DNA of 64,000 nucleotides from Nocardia exalbida NBRC 100660. GTDB lineage: Bacteria; Actinomycetota; Actinomycetes; Mycobacteriales; Mycobacteriaceae. Positions 31,764 through 39,644 of this stretch are shown one piece after another (within the stretch, counting starts at the first letter, position 1; each line of letters begins with the position of its first letter). Where the stretch lies: positions 1 through 64,000 of the forward strand of contig NZ_BAFZ01000032.1 of the NCBI RefSeq assembly GCF_000308575.1, in the 5' to 3' direction. The position numbers were made by a program, and so were the translations under genes. The notes below the pieces were generated by a model that ran no database searches, was not told the DNA's origin, and worked only from the letters and a program-made list of their open reading frames with translations.

Positions 31764-32966
31764 ATGTCCACAACACGTACCGCCCTGGTGATCGGTGGCG
31801 GCATCGCCGGCCCCGTCGTCGCGACGGCCCTGCGCAAGGCGGGCATCGAAGCCCGCGTCTACGAGGCCTACCCCGGGCCTTCCTACGGCATCGGCAGCGG
31901 ACTCGCGCTGGCGCCCAACGGCATCGCCGCCCTCGACATCATCGGAGCGGGCGATCCGGTCCGCGAGATCGCCCTGCCGGTCACGAAGATGAACATGGCA
32001 GTCGGAGACAAGGTGCTGGCACTGCCGGGCCTCTCCGATGTGCCGCCGCTGCAAGTGGTCGACCGCGGCGAGTTGCATCGAGCGCTGCACCGGCACGCGA
32101 CCGCGGCGGGTGTGCCGTTCGAGTACAACAAGCGCCTGGTCGACGTGCACGAGGACGAATCCGGCAGCACCGCCCGGTTCGCCGACGGCAGCACGGCCAC
32201 CGCCGACGTGCTGATCGGCGCGGACGGCATCCGCTCGCGGGTGCGCACGCTGATCGACCCGAACGCCCCCGGGCCCGGCTACACCGGCATGCTCGGCTTC
32301 GGCGCGACCACCGAGTGCGACGCCGAGATCCCGGCCGACACCATGACCTTCGCGTTCGGCAAGCGGGCCTACTACCTGTACTGGCCGCTCGGTGACGGGC
32401 GGGTGGCCTGGGGTGCGAACCTGCCGCACAAGGAGTATCTGTCGCTCACCGCGGCGCGGGCGGTACCGAACGCGCACTGGTTGAAGATCCTGCGCGAGAC
32501 CTACCGCGACGACAGCCCCGGCGGCGAACTCGCTCGCCGCACCACCGAGGACCAGCTGGAGGTGGTGGGCGCGCTGCACATCATGCCGCCGGTGCCGCGC
32601 TGGCATCGCGGACGCATGGTGCTGGTCGGCGATGCCGTGCACGCCCCGTCCAACAGTTCCGGCCAGGGCGCGTCGCTGGCGATCGAGAGCGGTGTGCAGC
32701 TGGCCAGGTGCCTGCGCGATCTGCCCGCTCCGGAGGCGTTCGCGGTCTACGAGCGGCTGCGGCGCGAGCGCGTGGAAGGCGTCGCGGCCCGCGCGGCGAA
32801 GATCAATCACAGCAAGACGCCGGGGCCGGTGGGACGCAAGTTCATGCAGCTGCTCATGCCGCTGATGGCCAAGACCGTGATGAAACCGGAGAAGACCATG
32901 GGACCCGAACAGCGCTACCGGATCGATTGGGAGGCACCGGCCGAGCACGAACTCGCGGCGGTGTGA
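31764..32966 (+). CDS. FAD-dependent aromatic monooxygenase (group A hydroxylase type)
   Basis: A 400-residue flavoprotein of the PHBH/TetX-like family. Motifs: GGGIAGPVVATALRKAG (GxGxxG for FAD) at residues 11-27, DVLIGADGIRSRVR (DG motif) near 150, and LVGDAVHAPSNSSGQGASLAIE (GD motif) near 290. It would use NAD(P)H and oxygen to hydroxylate a ring substrate or an antibiotic; tetracycline- and rifampicin-modifying enzymes are relatives, but no substrate can be assigned. GGAG lies 8 nt before the ATG. A strong terminator follows. Confidence 0.87.
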   Translation: MSTTRTALVIGGGIAGPVVATALRKAGIEARVYEAYPGPSYGIGSGLALAPNGIAALDIIGAGDPVREIALPVTKMNMAVGDKVLALPGLSDVPPLQVVDRGELHRALHRHATAAGVPFEYNKRLVDVHEDESGSTARFADGSTATADVLIGADGIRSRVRTLIDPNAPGPGYTGMLGFGATTECDAEIPADTMTFAFGKRAYYLYWPLGDGRVAWGANLPHKEYLSLTAARAVPNAHWLKILRETYRDDSPGGELARRTTEDQLEVVGALHIMPPVPRWHRGRMVLVGDAVHAPSNSSGQGASLAIESGVQLARCLRDLPAPEAFAVYERLRRERVEGVAARAAKINHSKTPGPVGRKFMQLLMPLMAKTVMKPEKTMGPEQRYRIDWEAPAEHELAAV

Positions 32967-32977
32967 GTCGACGGTGA

Positions 32978-33004
32978 AGTCCCGCAGGGCCGACCTGCGG
33001 GACT
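32978..33004. terminator. Strong hairpin between convergent genes
   Basis: AGTCCCGCAGG (32978-32988) and CCTGCGGGACT (32994-33004) form a perfect 11-bp stem with a 5-nt loop GCCGA, 12 bp after the monooxygenase stop. No U-tract. Confidence 0.7.
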
Positions 33005-33133
33005 GATCCTCGGGTGAGCGGCGATTCCGTGGCGGCGATCAAGCGCCGGATCGACGCAGTTCCTGGGCCACGCCGCGCCCGCATGTCGAGCCGGTCCAGC
33101 ATCGGTTGGTCGTGGCGGGCGAGACAGCCCCGA

Positions 33134-33925
33134 TCAGCGTCGTGCCGCGCGGTCACGCAGAATTCGCGTGGTCTGCTCGTCGCCGGGCAGAAACGCCTCC
33201 AGTTGCAGCTCGGCGAGCGTGACGTCCACCGCGGTGGCGAACGAGGTGAGCGTGGTGATCAAACGCAATTCCCCTTCGGCGCAGCGCAGGCGCAACGGCA
33301 CCGCGAAACCCAGATGCCCCGGCCCCGGCTCGGTGGACGGCAGATAGGTCTCCAGCTCGTCGATCAGCTCGTCCAGGACGGGATCGGGGCTGCGGGCCAT
33401 CCGGTTGCGCAGCGCTTCGGTGACGTGCCTTCCCCATTCGGGCAGGTTGACCACGCGGGCGGCCAAGCCGTCCGGATGCAGCGCGAGCCGCAGCACGTTG
33501 ACCGGTGGTTCCAGCAGCCACGGCGCGGCGCCCTCGGTGAGCACATCGAAGGCGGCGTTGGCGGCGAGCAGGATGCCGTAGGGCCGCACGACCAGCGCCG
33601 GGTAGGGCAGATGGCCGTCCAGAATGGCGCGTAACGCCTCCAGCACCGGCGCCAGTTCGGCGGTGTCGAGTTCCGATTCGGGGAAGATCGGCGCGTATCC
33701 CGCGGCCAGCAGCAGTCCGTTGCGTTCACGCAGCGACAGCTCCAGTGATTCGGCCAGCCGCACCACCATGGTGCGGCCGGGGCGCGAGCGGCCCTGCTCC
33801 AGGAAGCTCAGATGACGCTGCGTGGTGTCGGCGCGGATCGCGAGGTCGAGCTGGCTGACCCGGCGCAGCGTCCGCCAATGTTTGAGCTGCCGGGCGAAAC
33901 CGGTGGACTCGATCGCCGTTGTCAT
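33134..33925 (-). CDS. XRE family regulator with MmyB-like ligand-binding domain
   Basis: A 263-residue regulator. An N-terminal HTH (about residues 10-70: QLKHWRTLRRVSQLDLAIRA, HLSFLEQGRSRPGR) is joined to a PAS-like MmyB domain (about 95-255) thought to bind fatty-acid-type ligands. In Mycobacteriales such proteins usually repress a neighbouring oxidoreductase gene. Here the divergent partner, 86 bp away, is an NTF2-like protein followed by an MDR reductase. The ATG at 33925 begins MTTAIESTGF; an earlier in-frame start is unsupported. Confidence 0.9.
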   Translation of the reverse strand: MTTAIESTGFARQLKHWRTLRRVSQLDLAIRADTTQRHLSFLEQGRSRPGRTMVVRLAESLELSLRERNGLLLAAGYAPIFPESELDTAELAPVLEALRAILDGHLPYPALVVRPYGILLAANAAFDVLTEGAAPWLLEPPVNVLRLALHPDGLAARVVNLPEWGRHVTEALRNRMARSPDPVLDELIDELETYLPSTEPGPGHLGFAVPLRLRCAEGELRLITTLTSFATAVDVTLAELQLEAFLPGDEQTTRILRDRAARR

Positions 33926-33993
33926 AGCAGCAGTATCGGCGGACGGGCCGCGGGCTCGCCATACCCTGCGGGGAATCGCACAGACTTCGCACG

Positions 33994-34011
33994 GCGGCAA
34001 AACTCTGCCGC
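33994..34011. promoter_or_regulatory. Inverted repeat abutting the NTF2-like start codon
   Basis: GCGGCA-AAACTC-TGCCGC is a perfect 6-bp repeat with a 6-bp spacer whose last base touches the ATG at 34012. There is no Shine-Dalgarno sequence, so the gene may be leaderless and the repeat could be the binding site of the divergent MmyB-type regulator. Confidence 0.45.
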
Positions 34012-34455
34012 ATGAGCAACAAATTCGATGAGCAGGAACTCTCGCGATTCGCCGAACGGTACGTCGCGTTGTGGAACGAGCCCGACGCCGAAGCCAGGCG
34101 CAAGCGGATCAGGCAGCTGTGGTCCGAGGACGGCGCCCAGGTCCTGGTGGATCCGCCGCAGGGGATGCGGGAAGCGTTGGCCGCGCTGTCCTTCCCGATC
34201 CCGACCGTGGAGATCCGTGGCTATGAAGCGCTTGACCGCCGTGTCGACCGGGCGTACGACGAGTTCGTCGCTCCCGGCGAGCACGTGTTCGTGGCCGGGG
34301 GGCAGGCGGTGCGCCTCTCGGTGAACCTGATCGGCCTGACCTGGCACATGGTGGAGAAGGCCGACGGCGCCGTCGCGGGCGGCGGATACGACGTCATCGC
34401 CCTCGACGACGACGGCCGGATCCGGTGGGATCACCAGTACATCGGCGTCGCATGA
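34012..34455 (+). CDS. NTF2-like/SnoaL-type small protein
   Basis: A 147-residue protein with the cone-shaped NTF2-like fold: an N-terminal helix pair (ERYVALWNEPDAEARRKRI), LWSEDGAQVLVDP, and a C-terminal beta sheet ending in DGRIRWDHQYIG. Members are isomerases, hydrolases or scaffold proteins; no catalytic pair can be assigned here. No Shine-Dalgarno site is seen. The stop overlaps the following MDR gene by four bases (ATGA), so the two form one unit, probably repressed by the divergent MmyB-type regulator. Confidence 0.8.
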   Translation: MSNKFDEQELSRFAERYVALWNEPDAEARRKRIRQLWSEDGAQVLVDPPQGMREALAALSFPIPTVEIRGYEALDRRVDRAYDEFVAPGEHVFVAGGQAVRLSVNLIGLTWHMVEKADGAVAGGGYDVIALDDDGRIRWDHQYIGVA

Positions 34456-35471
34456 GGCAAGCCGTCGCCTACCATCTCGACCCCTCGCGCGGCGCGGGCG
34501 CGCTGACCGCCGCACCGCAGGAGATGCCGGAGCCCGGCCCACGGCAGGTGGTGATCCGGGTGCGGGCTGCGTCGCTGAATCGTCGCGATCTGATGCTGGT
34601 GGACGGTACGTACCCACTGCCGGCCACTCCCGGCGTCGTCCCGCTCAGCGATGGTGTCGGCGAGGTGATCGCCGTGGGTGAGGGCGTGACCCGCGCCGCG
34701 GTGGGCGACCGGGTGACCGCCACCTACTTCGTCCGCTGGGTCGACGGTCCGCAGCGTCAGTCGCACGTCGTCGAGCAGTACGGCGCCACCCATCCCGGCA
34801 TGCTCGCCACTTATGCCGTGCTGGAGGAGGATTCGGTGGTGCACGTGCCCGGTCACCTCACCGACTCGGAAGCCGCGACGCTGACCTGCGCCGGGGTGGT
34901 GGCGTGGGCCGCGCTGAGCACGCCGTCGCCGGTGCGGCCGGGCGAGACCGTATTGACCGTCGGCAGCGGATCGGTGGCGCTTTTCGGCGTCCAGCACGCG
35001 AAAATGCACGGCGCCAGGATCATCTCGATCACCTCGAACGATCGCAAAGCCGAGCGGTTACGCGCGCTCGGAGCCGACGAGGTGATCGATCGCAGCCGGA
35101 CCCCGGATTGGGAAAGCGCCGTGCTGGACCGCACCGGCGGTGACGGCGTCGACCACGTCCTCGACGCGGTGGGCATGCCGACACTGGCGAAATCCGTGCG
35201 GTCGGGCGCGTACAACGCGCGGATCACGATGATCGGCGCGATGCCCGCCACCGACCCGCCCGCGGGCAATCCATTCGGGGCGTCGTATCTGTCGATCCGC
35301 CGCATCGCGGTGGGCAGCCGAACGGATTTCGAGGCGATGAACCGAGCGATCGCCGTCCATCGGATGCGTCCCGTCATCGACCGGGTGTTCGCGTTCGAGG
35401 AAGCCGAGGCGGCCTACCGGTATCTCCGCACCGGTGACCCGTTCGGGAAGGTGGTGATCGAGATTCCCTAG
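34452..35471 (+). CDS. MDR family NAD(P)-dependent alcohol dehydrogenase / quinone oxidoreductase
   Basis: A 339-residue medium-chain reductase. The GroES-like half has ASLNRRDLMLVDGTYPLPAT and the VGDRVTATYF turn; the Rossmann half has TVGSGSVALFGVQHAKMHG (glycine motif) near residue 175 and a GADEVIDR stretch. The cysteine zinc ligands of true alcohol dehydrogenases are missing, so a zinc-free quinone-oxidoreductase-like reaction is likely. It is coupled to the NTF2-like gene and ends 3 bp from the convergent HNH gene. Confidence 0.87.
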   Translation: MRQAVAYHLDPSRGAGALTAAPQEMPEPGPRQVVIRVRAASLNRRDLMLVDGTYPLPATPGVVPLSDGVGEVIAVGEGVTRAAVGDRVTATYFVRWVDGPQRQSHVVEQYGATHPGMLATYAVLEEDSVVHVPGHLTDSEAATLTCAGVVAWAALSTPSPVRPGETVLTVGSGSVALFGVQHAKMHGARIISITSNDRKAERLRALGADEVIDRSRTPDWESAVLDRTGGDGVDHVLDAVGMPTLAKSVRSGAYNARITMIGAMPATDPPAGNPFGASYLSIRRIAVGSRTDFEAMNRAIAVHRMRPVIDRVFAFEEAEAAYRYLRTGDPFGKVVIEIP

Positions 35472-35474
35472 GAC

Positions 35475-36197
35475 TCAGGGGCAGGCGGTCAGGATCCGCA
35501 CCATGGCGTCCTTCTCGGCCGGGGTGACCCAGAGCTGGTAGGCCGCCTTCACCTGGATCTGCCTGGTCAGGTAGGCGCAGTGGTAGCCCTTGCTCGGCGG
35601 CAGCCACTCGGCCGCGTCGGAGTCGCTCTTGGACTGGTTGGTCGGGCCGTCGACGGCCTGCAGGTTCAGCGGGTCGTTGGCCAGGTCGCGGCGGCGTTCG
35701 GCGGAAAGCTGCTGTGCGCCTTTCTGCCAGGCGTCCGACAGCGCGACGACGTGATCGATCTGCACGTCGTCGGAGGACTTCGTGCCGCGCTTGAAGGCGA
35801 TGGTCTTGCCGGTGTACGGGTCGGCGAGCGTCCCGGTGGCGACGATGCACTTGCCCGACTTGAAGGTCACGTCGGTCATGTCGCGCTGGAGGATGTCGTT
35901 GCGGGTGTCGCAGCCGTTGCCGCCGCCGGGCACCGAGACGTTGTCGGACCAGGGCGGCCCGAATTCGTCCCGGCTGTAGCCGGTTTTGGGCGCCCGCTCC
36001 GCCACGCGCAGGGAGTTGAGCAGGGCCAGAGCGTCGCGGCCGGGAATAGGGGCGGCGGCATCGGCGCACGCCCGGCCGCCGGAACCGCATCCCGCCGCCG
36101 TCGACTGGCTGGGGTGAACCGAGGAGCAGGAGATCAGTCCGATGGAAGTCGCCACCATGATGCCGATCAGAGCCAGCCGCCGCGTTGTGGACTTCAT
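35475..36197 (-). CDS. HNH endonuclease-like lipoprotein (DUF1524/GmrSD C-terminal type)
   Basis: A 240-residue exported protein. The signal peptide ends in a lipobox (LISC, Cys24), so it is probably lipid-anchored outside the cytoplasm. The mature domain has QIDHVVALSDAW, then LANDPLNLQAVDGPTNQSK and EWLPP, which is the His-Asn-type metal-nuclease core of the DUF1524 family. Actinobacteria often encode secreted proteins of this kind; they may scavenge extracellular DNA. A role in phage defence is not supported because the restriction GmrSD N-terminal domain is absent. Start: ATG at 36197. Confidence 0.86.
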   Translation of the reverse strand: MKSTTRRLALIGIMVATSIGLISCSSVHPSQSTAAGCGSGGRACADAAAPIPGRDALALLNSLRVAERAPKTGYSRDEFGPPWSDNVSVPGGGNGCDTRNDILQRDMTDVTFKSGKCIVATGTLADPYTGKTIAFKRGTKSSDDVQIDHVVALSDAWQKGAQQLSAERRRDLANDPLNLQAVDGPTNQSKSDSDAAEWLPPSKGYHCAYLTRQIQVKAAYQLWVTPAEKDAMVRILTACP

Positions 36198-36346
36198 CGA
36201 ACTTCCTAACGCCGAACCCACTTGAAACTGTAACCGGCGACAAGGTATCCAGTGGCGGGGTTCGCACAACCCAACGGCGCGTATGAGATTCGGCACAGCC
36301 CGGCCGTTGACGGGCGGTGCGCCAGAGCGATCGGGCAGGAGCGGGC

Positions 36347-36386
36347 CCGCCCCCGAATCGCCGTGCCGGCGCCGATTCGGGGGCGG
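36347..36386. repeat. Orphan 14-bp-stem hairpin
   Basis: The arms 36,347-36,360 and 36,373-36,386, including GCCCCCGAATCG and its exact complement CGATTCGGGGGC, form a perfect 14-bp stem with a 12-nt loop. It does not follow any gene's stop and lies about 150 bp upstream of the HNH gene on the other strand. No U-tract. Confidence 0.55.
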
Positions 36387-36791
36387 TCTATCACGAGGAG
36401 GCCTGGGGAGCCGCGCGGTTGTGCGGATGGTTGTCCACTCCGAAAACCGCACTGGTACGACACCACGGGGCTGATGAGGGGGAGGTCCCGAGGTGTCGAG
36501 CCGCGCCTGCTCCGGACTCACTCGTGACGATCAGGGGTGACCGGGATCAGGGGGGTGACCAGGGAAAGTCCCTACCGGGTAGGGCGCCAGCACGCATCCG
36601 CTCCATCTCGATCTCACTTGGTCCTACGTATCAAGACAGTAGATAGGACGCGTGCCGCTTGGCAAGTTCGTTCTGCAGGATCGAAAAATTTCTCAGCCGA
36701 TCTTCAGTTTCGGCCGTACATCTACTGCATGAGTACGGATGTCTATTTGAGATGACAGTGTGGTGGGGGTCGCCGTCCGGCCTGCCCTGCG

Positions 36792-36807
36792 TGTGACGAT
36801 GATCACT
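36792..36807. promoter_or_regulatory. CRP-family-like binding site upstream of haloalkane dehalogenase
   Basis: TGTGA-CGATGA-TCACTT resembles the CRP/GlxR consensus TGTGAnnnnnnTCACA with one mismatch in ten. Overlapping it, TGTGACG (36792-36798) and CGTCACA (36811-36817) form a wider inverted repeat. The site lies 74 bp before the dehalogenase ATG. Confidence 0.5.
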
Positions 36808-36880
36808 TCGCGTCACAGGCGAGCAAATCGTGTGTCGAAACGGGTGTGGGCAAGCAAGCCCGACCTGAAAGGACCACATC

Positions 36881-37753
36881 ATGCCGACCGTCGACGTTCT
36901 CGACTCCTTCATCAACTACCGCGACACCGGAGCGGGGGACACCCCGGTGGTGTTCCTGCACGGCAATCCGACCTCGTCCTACCTGTGGCGCAACGTGATC
37001 CCGCACGTCGTCGATCGCACCAGGGTGCTGGCGCCGGATCTGATCGGGATGGGGGAATCCGGCAAGCCGGACAGCGGCTACCGCTTCACCGACCACGCCG
37101 CCTACCTGGACGCCTGGTTCGACGCGCTCGGCCTGGACCGGGTGGTGCTGGTCGGGCACGACTGGGGCGGCGCGCTGGGCATGGACTGGGCCGCGCGGCA
37201 TCCGGGCCGGGTGCGCGGCATCGCGCTGATCGAGACCTTCTTGCGGCCGATGCGCTGGGACGAACTGCCTGCGCTGGGCGCCGAGCTGTTCCGCAAGTTC
37301 CGGTCCCCGGAGGGCGAGCGGATGATCCTGGAGGAGAACACTTTCATCGAGTTCAACCTGCCGAAGGGCATCGCCGACCTGGCCGCCGAGGATCACGACG
37401 TGTACCGGGCGCCGTACCCCACCCCGGCCACACGCAAGCCGCTGCTGGTGTGGCCGCGTGAGTTCCCGCTGGACGGCGAGCCCGCCGACGTGGTCGCGCT
37501 GGTGCGGAACTACGGCGAGTGGGCGGCCGCGACACCCGAGGTGCCGAAATTGCTGATGGCGCTGGAGAACGGCGTCGGATTGGGTGCGGCGGAGGCGATC
37601 GACTGGGCCGCGAGCACCTTCGCGAGCGCCGAGGTCGCGCCGATCGGCCCGGCGGGCCACCACGCGCCGGAGGACCGGCCGGACGAGATCGGCCGGGCGG
37701 TCGCGCAGTGGCTCGACCGGCACGCCCTGGTCGGTGCTGCCGCTCACTCGTGA
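36881..37753 (+). CDS. Haloalkane dehalogenase
   Basis: A 290-residue alpha/beta hydrolase that removes halogen from haloalkanes to give an alcohol. It matches the HLD-II type: nucleophile Asp94 with halide-stabilising Trp95 in VGHDWGG, Asn29 in LHGNPTSSYLWRN, Glu118 in ALIETF and His260 in GPAGHHAPED. All five key residues are present. DhaA/LinB-type enzymes are close relatives. AAAGGA precedes the ATG. A CRP-like site upstream suggests carbon-source control. The natural substrate is not evident. Confidence 0.93.
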   Translation: MPTVDVLDSFINYRDTGAGDTPVVFLHGNPTSSYLWRNVIPHVVDRTRVLAPDLIGMGESGKPDSGYRFTDHAAYLDAWFDALGLDRVVLVGHDWGGALGMDWAARHPGRVRGIALIETFLRPMRWDELPALGAELFRKFRSPEGERMILEENTFIEFNLPKGIADLAAEDHDVYRAPYPTPATRKPLLVWPREFPLDGEPADVVALVRNYGEWAAATPEVPKLLMALENGVGLGAAEAIDWAASTFASAEVAPIGPAGHHAPEDRPDEIGRAVAQWLDRHALVGAAAHS

Positions 37754-37817
37754 CCTCGTGCCCGGTGTGACCGGGGCGTGCTTGCGCCGACCGCGACGCA
37801 AGCCGAATGATGGCCGG

Positions 37818-38678
37818 ATGAGCACCGAGCACGACCGGGTCGCGGCGGAGGAGAAGGCCATGGTCGCCCGCGCGGTCGCGGGCGACCGGGAGGCCATCGC
37901 CCAAGTGGTGCGCCTGCTGCAGGACCCGCTGTATCGGCTGGCCCTGCGCATGGTCTGGCGGCCCGCGGAGGCCGAGGACGCGACGCAGGAGATCATGGTG
38001 CGCGTCCTCGACCATCTGCACAGCTGGCGCGCCGAGGCGAAACTGCTCACCTGGGCCTATCGCATCGGCGTCAATCATCTGCTGAATCTGCGGCGGCAAT
38101 CCCCGCAGGAGGCAGCGCAACTGAGCTTGGACTCTTTCCGGGACGGGCTGGCCGACGGATTGTCGGAGGCGGATCACCGCGGGCCGGAAGCGGTGCTGCT
38201 GACCGCCGAGGTGCGGCTCACCTGTAGCCAGGGCATGTTGCAATGCCTGGCCCGCGACGAACGGATCGCCCTCGTGCTCGGTGAGGTGTTCGAGCTGAGT
38301 TCCGCCGAGGCCGCCTGGATCCTCGAGGTCACCCCGGCCGCCTATCGAAAGCGCTTGCAGCGAGCCAAGAAGCGGCTCGGGAACTTCCTGAACGCGACCT
38401 GCGGCCTGGTCGATCCCGCGGCGTTCTGCCGCTGCTCGCGCCGGGTGGACCGAGCGCTCGCCTCGGGACGGGTCGACCCGCGCCGCCCGGTGTACGCGCG
38501 CCATCCGGTCAGCGCGGGCGGTCGTACCGCGGCCGAGGCCGAGCGGCAGATGATCCGGTTGCACGACGCGGCGTCGGTGCTGCGTGCTCATCCGGACTAC
38601 GCCGCGCCGCAAGCGAAGATGGACGCGATCGCGGGGCTGCTCGGTTCCGGTCGTTTTCCCATGCTCGAGCAGACGTGA
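37818..38678 (+). CDS. ECF-type RNA polymerase sigma factor with Cys-containing C-terminal extension
   Basis: A 286-residue sigma-70 family protein. Sigma region 2 is at about residues 15-90 (AEDATQEIMVRVLDHLHSWR, LTWAYRIGVNHLLNLRR) and region 4 at about 140-190 (LSSAEAAWILEVTPAAYRKRLQRAKKRL). The remaining 95 residues include DPAAFCRCSRRV, a Cys-x-Cys motif after region 4 that could sense metal or redox state. No anti-sigma gene is adjacent. The ATG at 37818 follows the dehalogenase by 64 bp; the gene pair may share a transcript. Confidence 0.85.
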   Translation: MSTEHDRVAAEEKAMVARAVAGDREAIAQVVRLLQDPLYRLALRMVWRPAEAEDATQEIMVRVLDHLHSWRAEAKLLTWAYRIGVNHLLNLRRQSPQEAAQLSLDSFRDGLADGLSEADHRGPEAVLLTAEVRLTCSQGMLQCLARDERIALVLGEVFELSSAEAAWILEVTPAAYRKRLQRAKKRLGNFLNATCGLVDPAAFCRCSRRVDRALASGRVDPRRPVYARHPVSAGGRTAAEAERQMIRLHDAASVLRAHPDYAAPQAKMDAIAGLLGSGRFPMLEQT

Positions 38679-38702
38679 CCCGAACGGCGGCTCGCGTCGG
38701 GG

Positions 38703-38728
38703 CCGAAGCGCTCAGCCGGGCGCTTCGG
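38703..38728. terminator. Hairpin at the mmuM 3' end
   Basis: CCGAAGCGC (38703-38711) pairs with GCGCTTCGG (38720-38728); the mmuM stop (38712-38714) lies in the 8-nt loop. It is in the 33-bp gap with the convergent sigma gene and can serve both. Confidence 0.5.
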
Positions 38729-39623
38729 GGCCGGACGAGCGTAATTCCCTTGCGAGATGGGCGATGTGGGCGGGGCCGACACGGCAGCATCCGCCGATGA
38801 TCCGCGCCCCCCGCTCGTACCAGTCGCGGGCTTGGGCCGGCGTGAACTGTGGGGGACCGGTCCAGCGATGGCGCGCCGCATCCCAGCCTTCGCCGCTGTT
38901 GGGGTAGGCGACCGCGGGTTTGCCGGTGCTGGCGGCGAGTTCCACCGCGGCCGAGACATCGGCGGGGGCGCAACAGTTCACGCCGATCGCGACGATCGAG
39001 GCCGAGTCCGCAGCCACCGCGAAGGCGTCGGCGAGCGGTTGACCGGCACGCGTGCGGTCGCCGTCGACGGTGTAGCTGAGCCATGCGGGCACGCCGAGCT
39101 CGTTCACCAAGTCCACCAGTGCCTCGGCCTCATCGATATCGGGAACGGTCTCCACGGCCAGCAGGTCCGCGCCCGCCTCGGCGAGCACCTCCATACGCGG
39201 CCGATGCCATGCTCGCAGTTCGGCCACGGTGCGGCCGTAGCGGCCGCGATATTCCGATCCGTCGGCGCGCGCGGCGCCGTACGGGCCGACCGAGGCGGCG
39301 ACCCACCGGCGCCGCCCATCGCCGGCGCGGGCATCGCGCGCGGCGCGGGCCAGCGCCACGCCGCGCTGCCACAGCCGCACCGATTCCGTCCTGGTCAGCC
39401 CGCGCGCGGCGAAACCATCGAGGGAAGCCTGGTAGGTCACGGTGGTCGCGATGTCGGCGCCCGCGCGGAAGTAGGCGGCGTGCACCGCCTCGATCGCGGC
39501 GGGTTCGTCCACGAGCAGACGTGCCGACCACAACGCGCCGGACAGGTCGTGGCCGCGCGCCTCCAGCTCGGTGGCCAATCCACCGTCCGAGATCAGTACT
39601 CCCGCCGCGGGGTCGAACAGCAC
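38712..39623 (-). CDS. mmuM: Homocysteine S-methyltransferase
   Basis: A 303-residue zinc enzyme that methylates homocysteine to methionine using S-methylmethionine or SAM. Zinc ligands are visible as GVNCCAP near residue 218 and the paired cysteines in IGGCCRVGPAHI near residue 285. The N terminus SDGGLATELEARGHDL and LLAVETVPDIDEAEALVDLV complete the family profile. Length is normal. It is monocistronic between the sigma factor and phoU. Confidence 0.93.
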   Translation of the reverse strand: MLFDPAAGVLISDGGLATELEARGHDLSGALWSARLLVDEPAAIEAVHAAYFRAGADIATTVTYQASLDGFAARGLTRTESVRLWQRGVALARAARDARAGDGRRRWVAASVGPYGAARADGSEYRGRYGRTVAELRAWHRPRMEVLAEAGADLLAVETVPDIDEAEALVDLVNELGVPAWLSYTVDGDRTRAGQPLADAFAVAADSASIVAIGVNCCAPADVSAAVELAASTGKPAVAYPNSGEGWDAARHRWTGPPQFTPAQARDWYERGARIIGGCCRVGPAHIAHLARELRSSGPEAPG

Positions 39624-39644
39624 GGTTCCACTGTAGGACGCGGC

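Larger units (their letters stand above)
36198..36880. other. Long intergenic region without a gene
   Basis: 683 bp separate the HNH lipoprotein and dehalogenase genes. Open frames here do not look like proteins. It contains the orphan hairpin at 36,347-36,386, a lower-GC stretch at about 36,600-36,760, and a CRP-like site at 36,792-36,807. The length and base composition could reflect old acquired DNA, but no mobile-element end is recognised. Confidence 0.5.

Noticed and set aside
35475..36197. GmrSD-type anti-phage restriction enzyme
   Set aside because: Only the DUF1524 nuclease part is present, behind a lipoprotein signal; the N-terminal DUF262 domain needed for modified-DNA restriction is missing.
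36198..36880. Insertion-sequence remnant
   Set aside because: Low-GC patch and hairpin only; no transposase fragment, terminal inverted repeats or target duplication can be seen.
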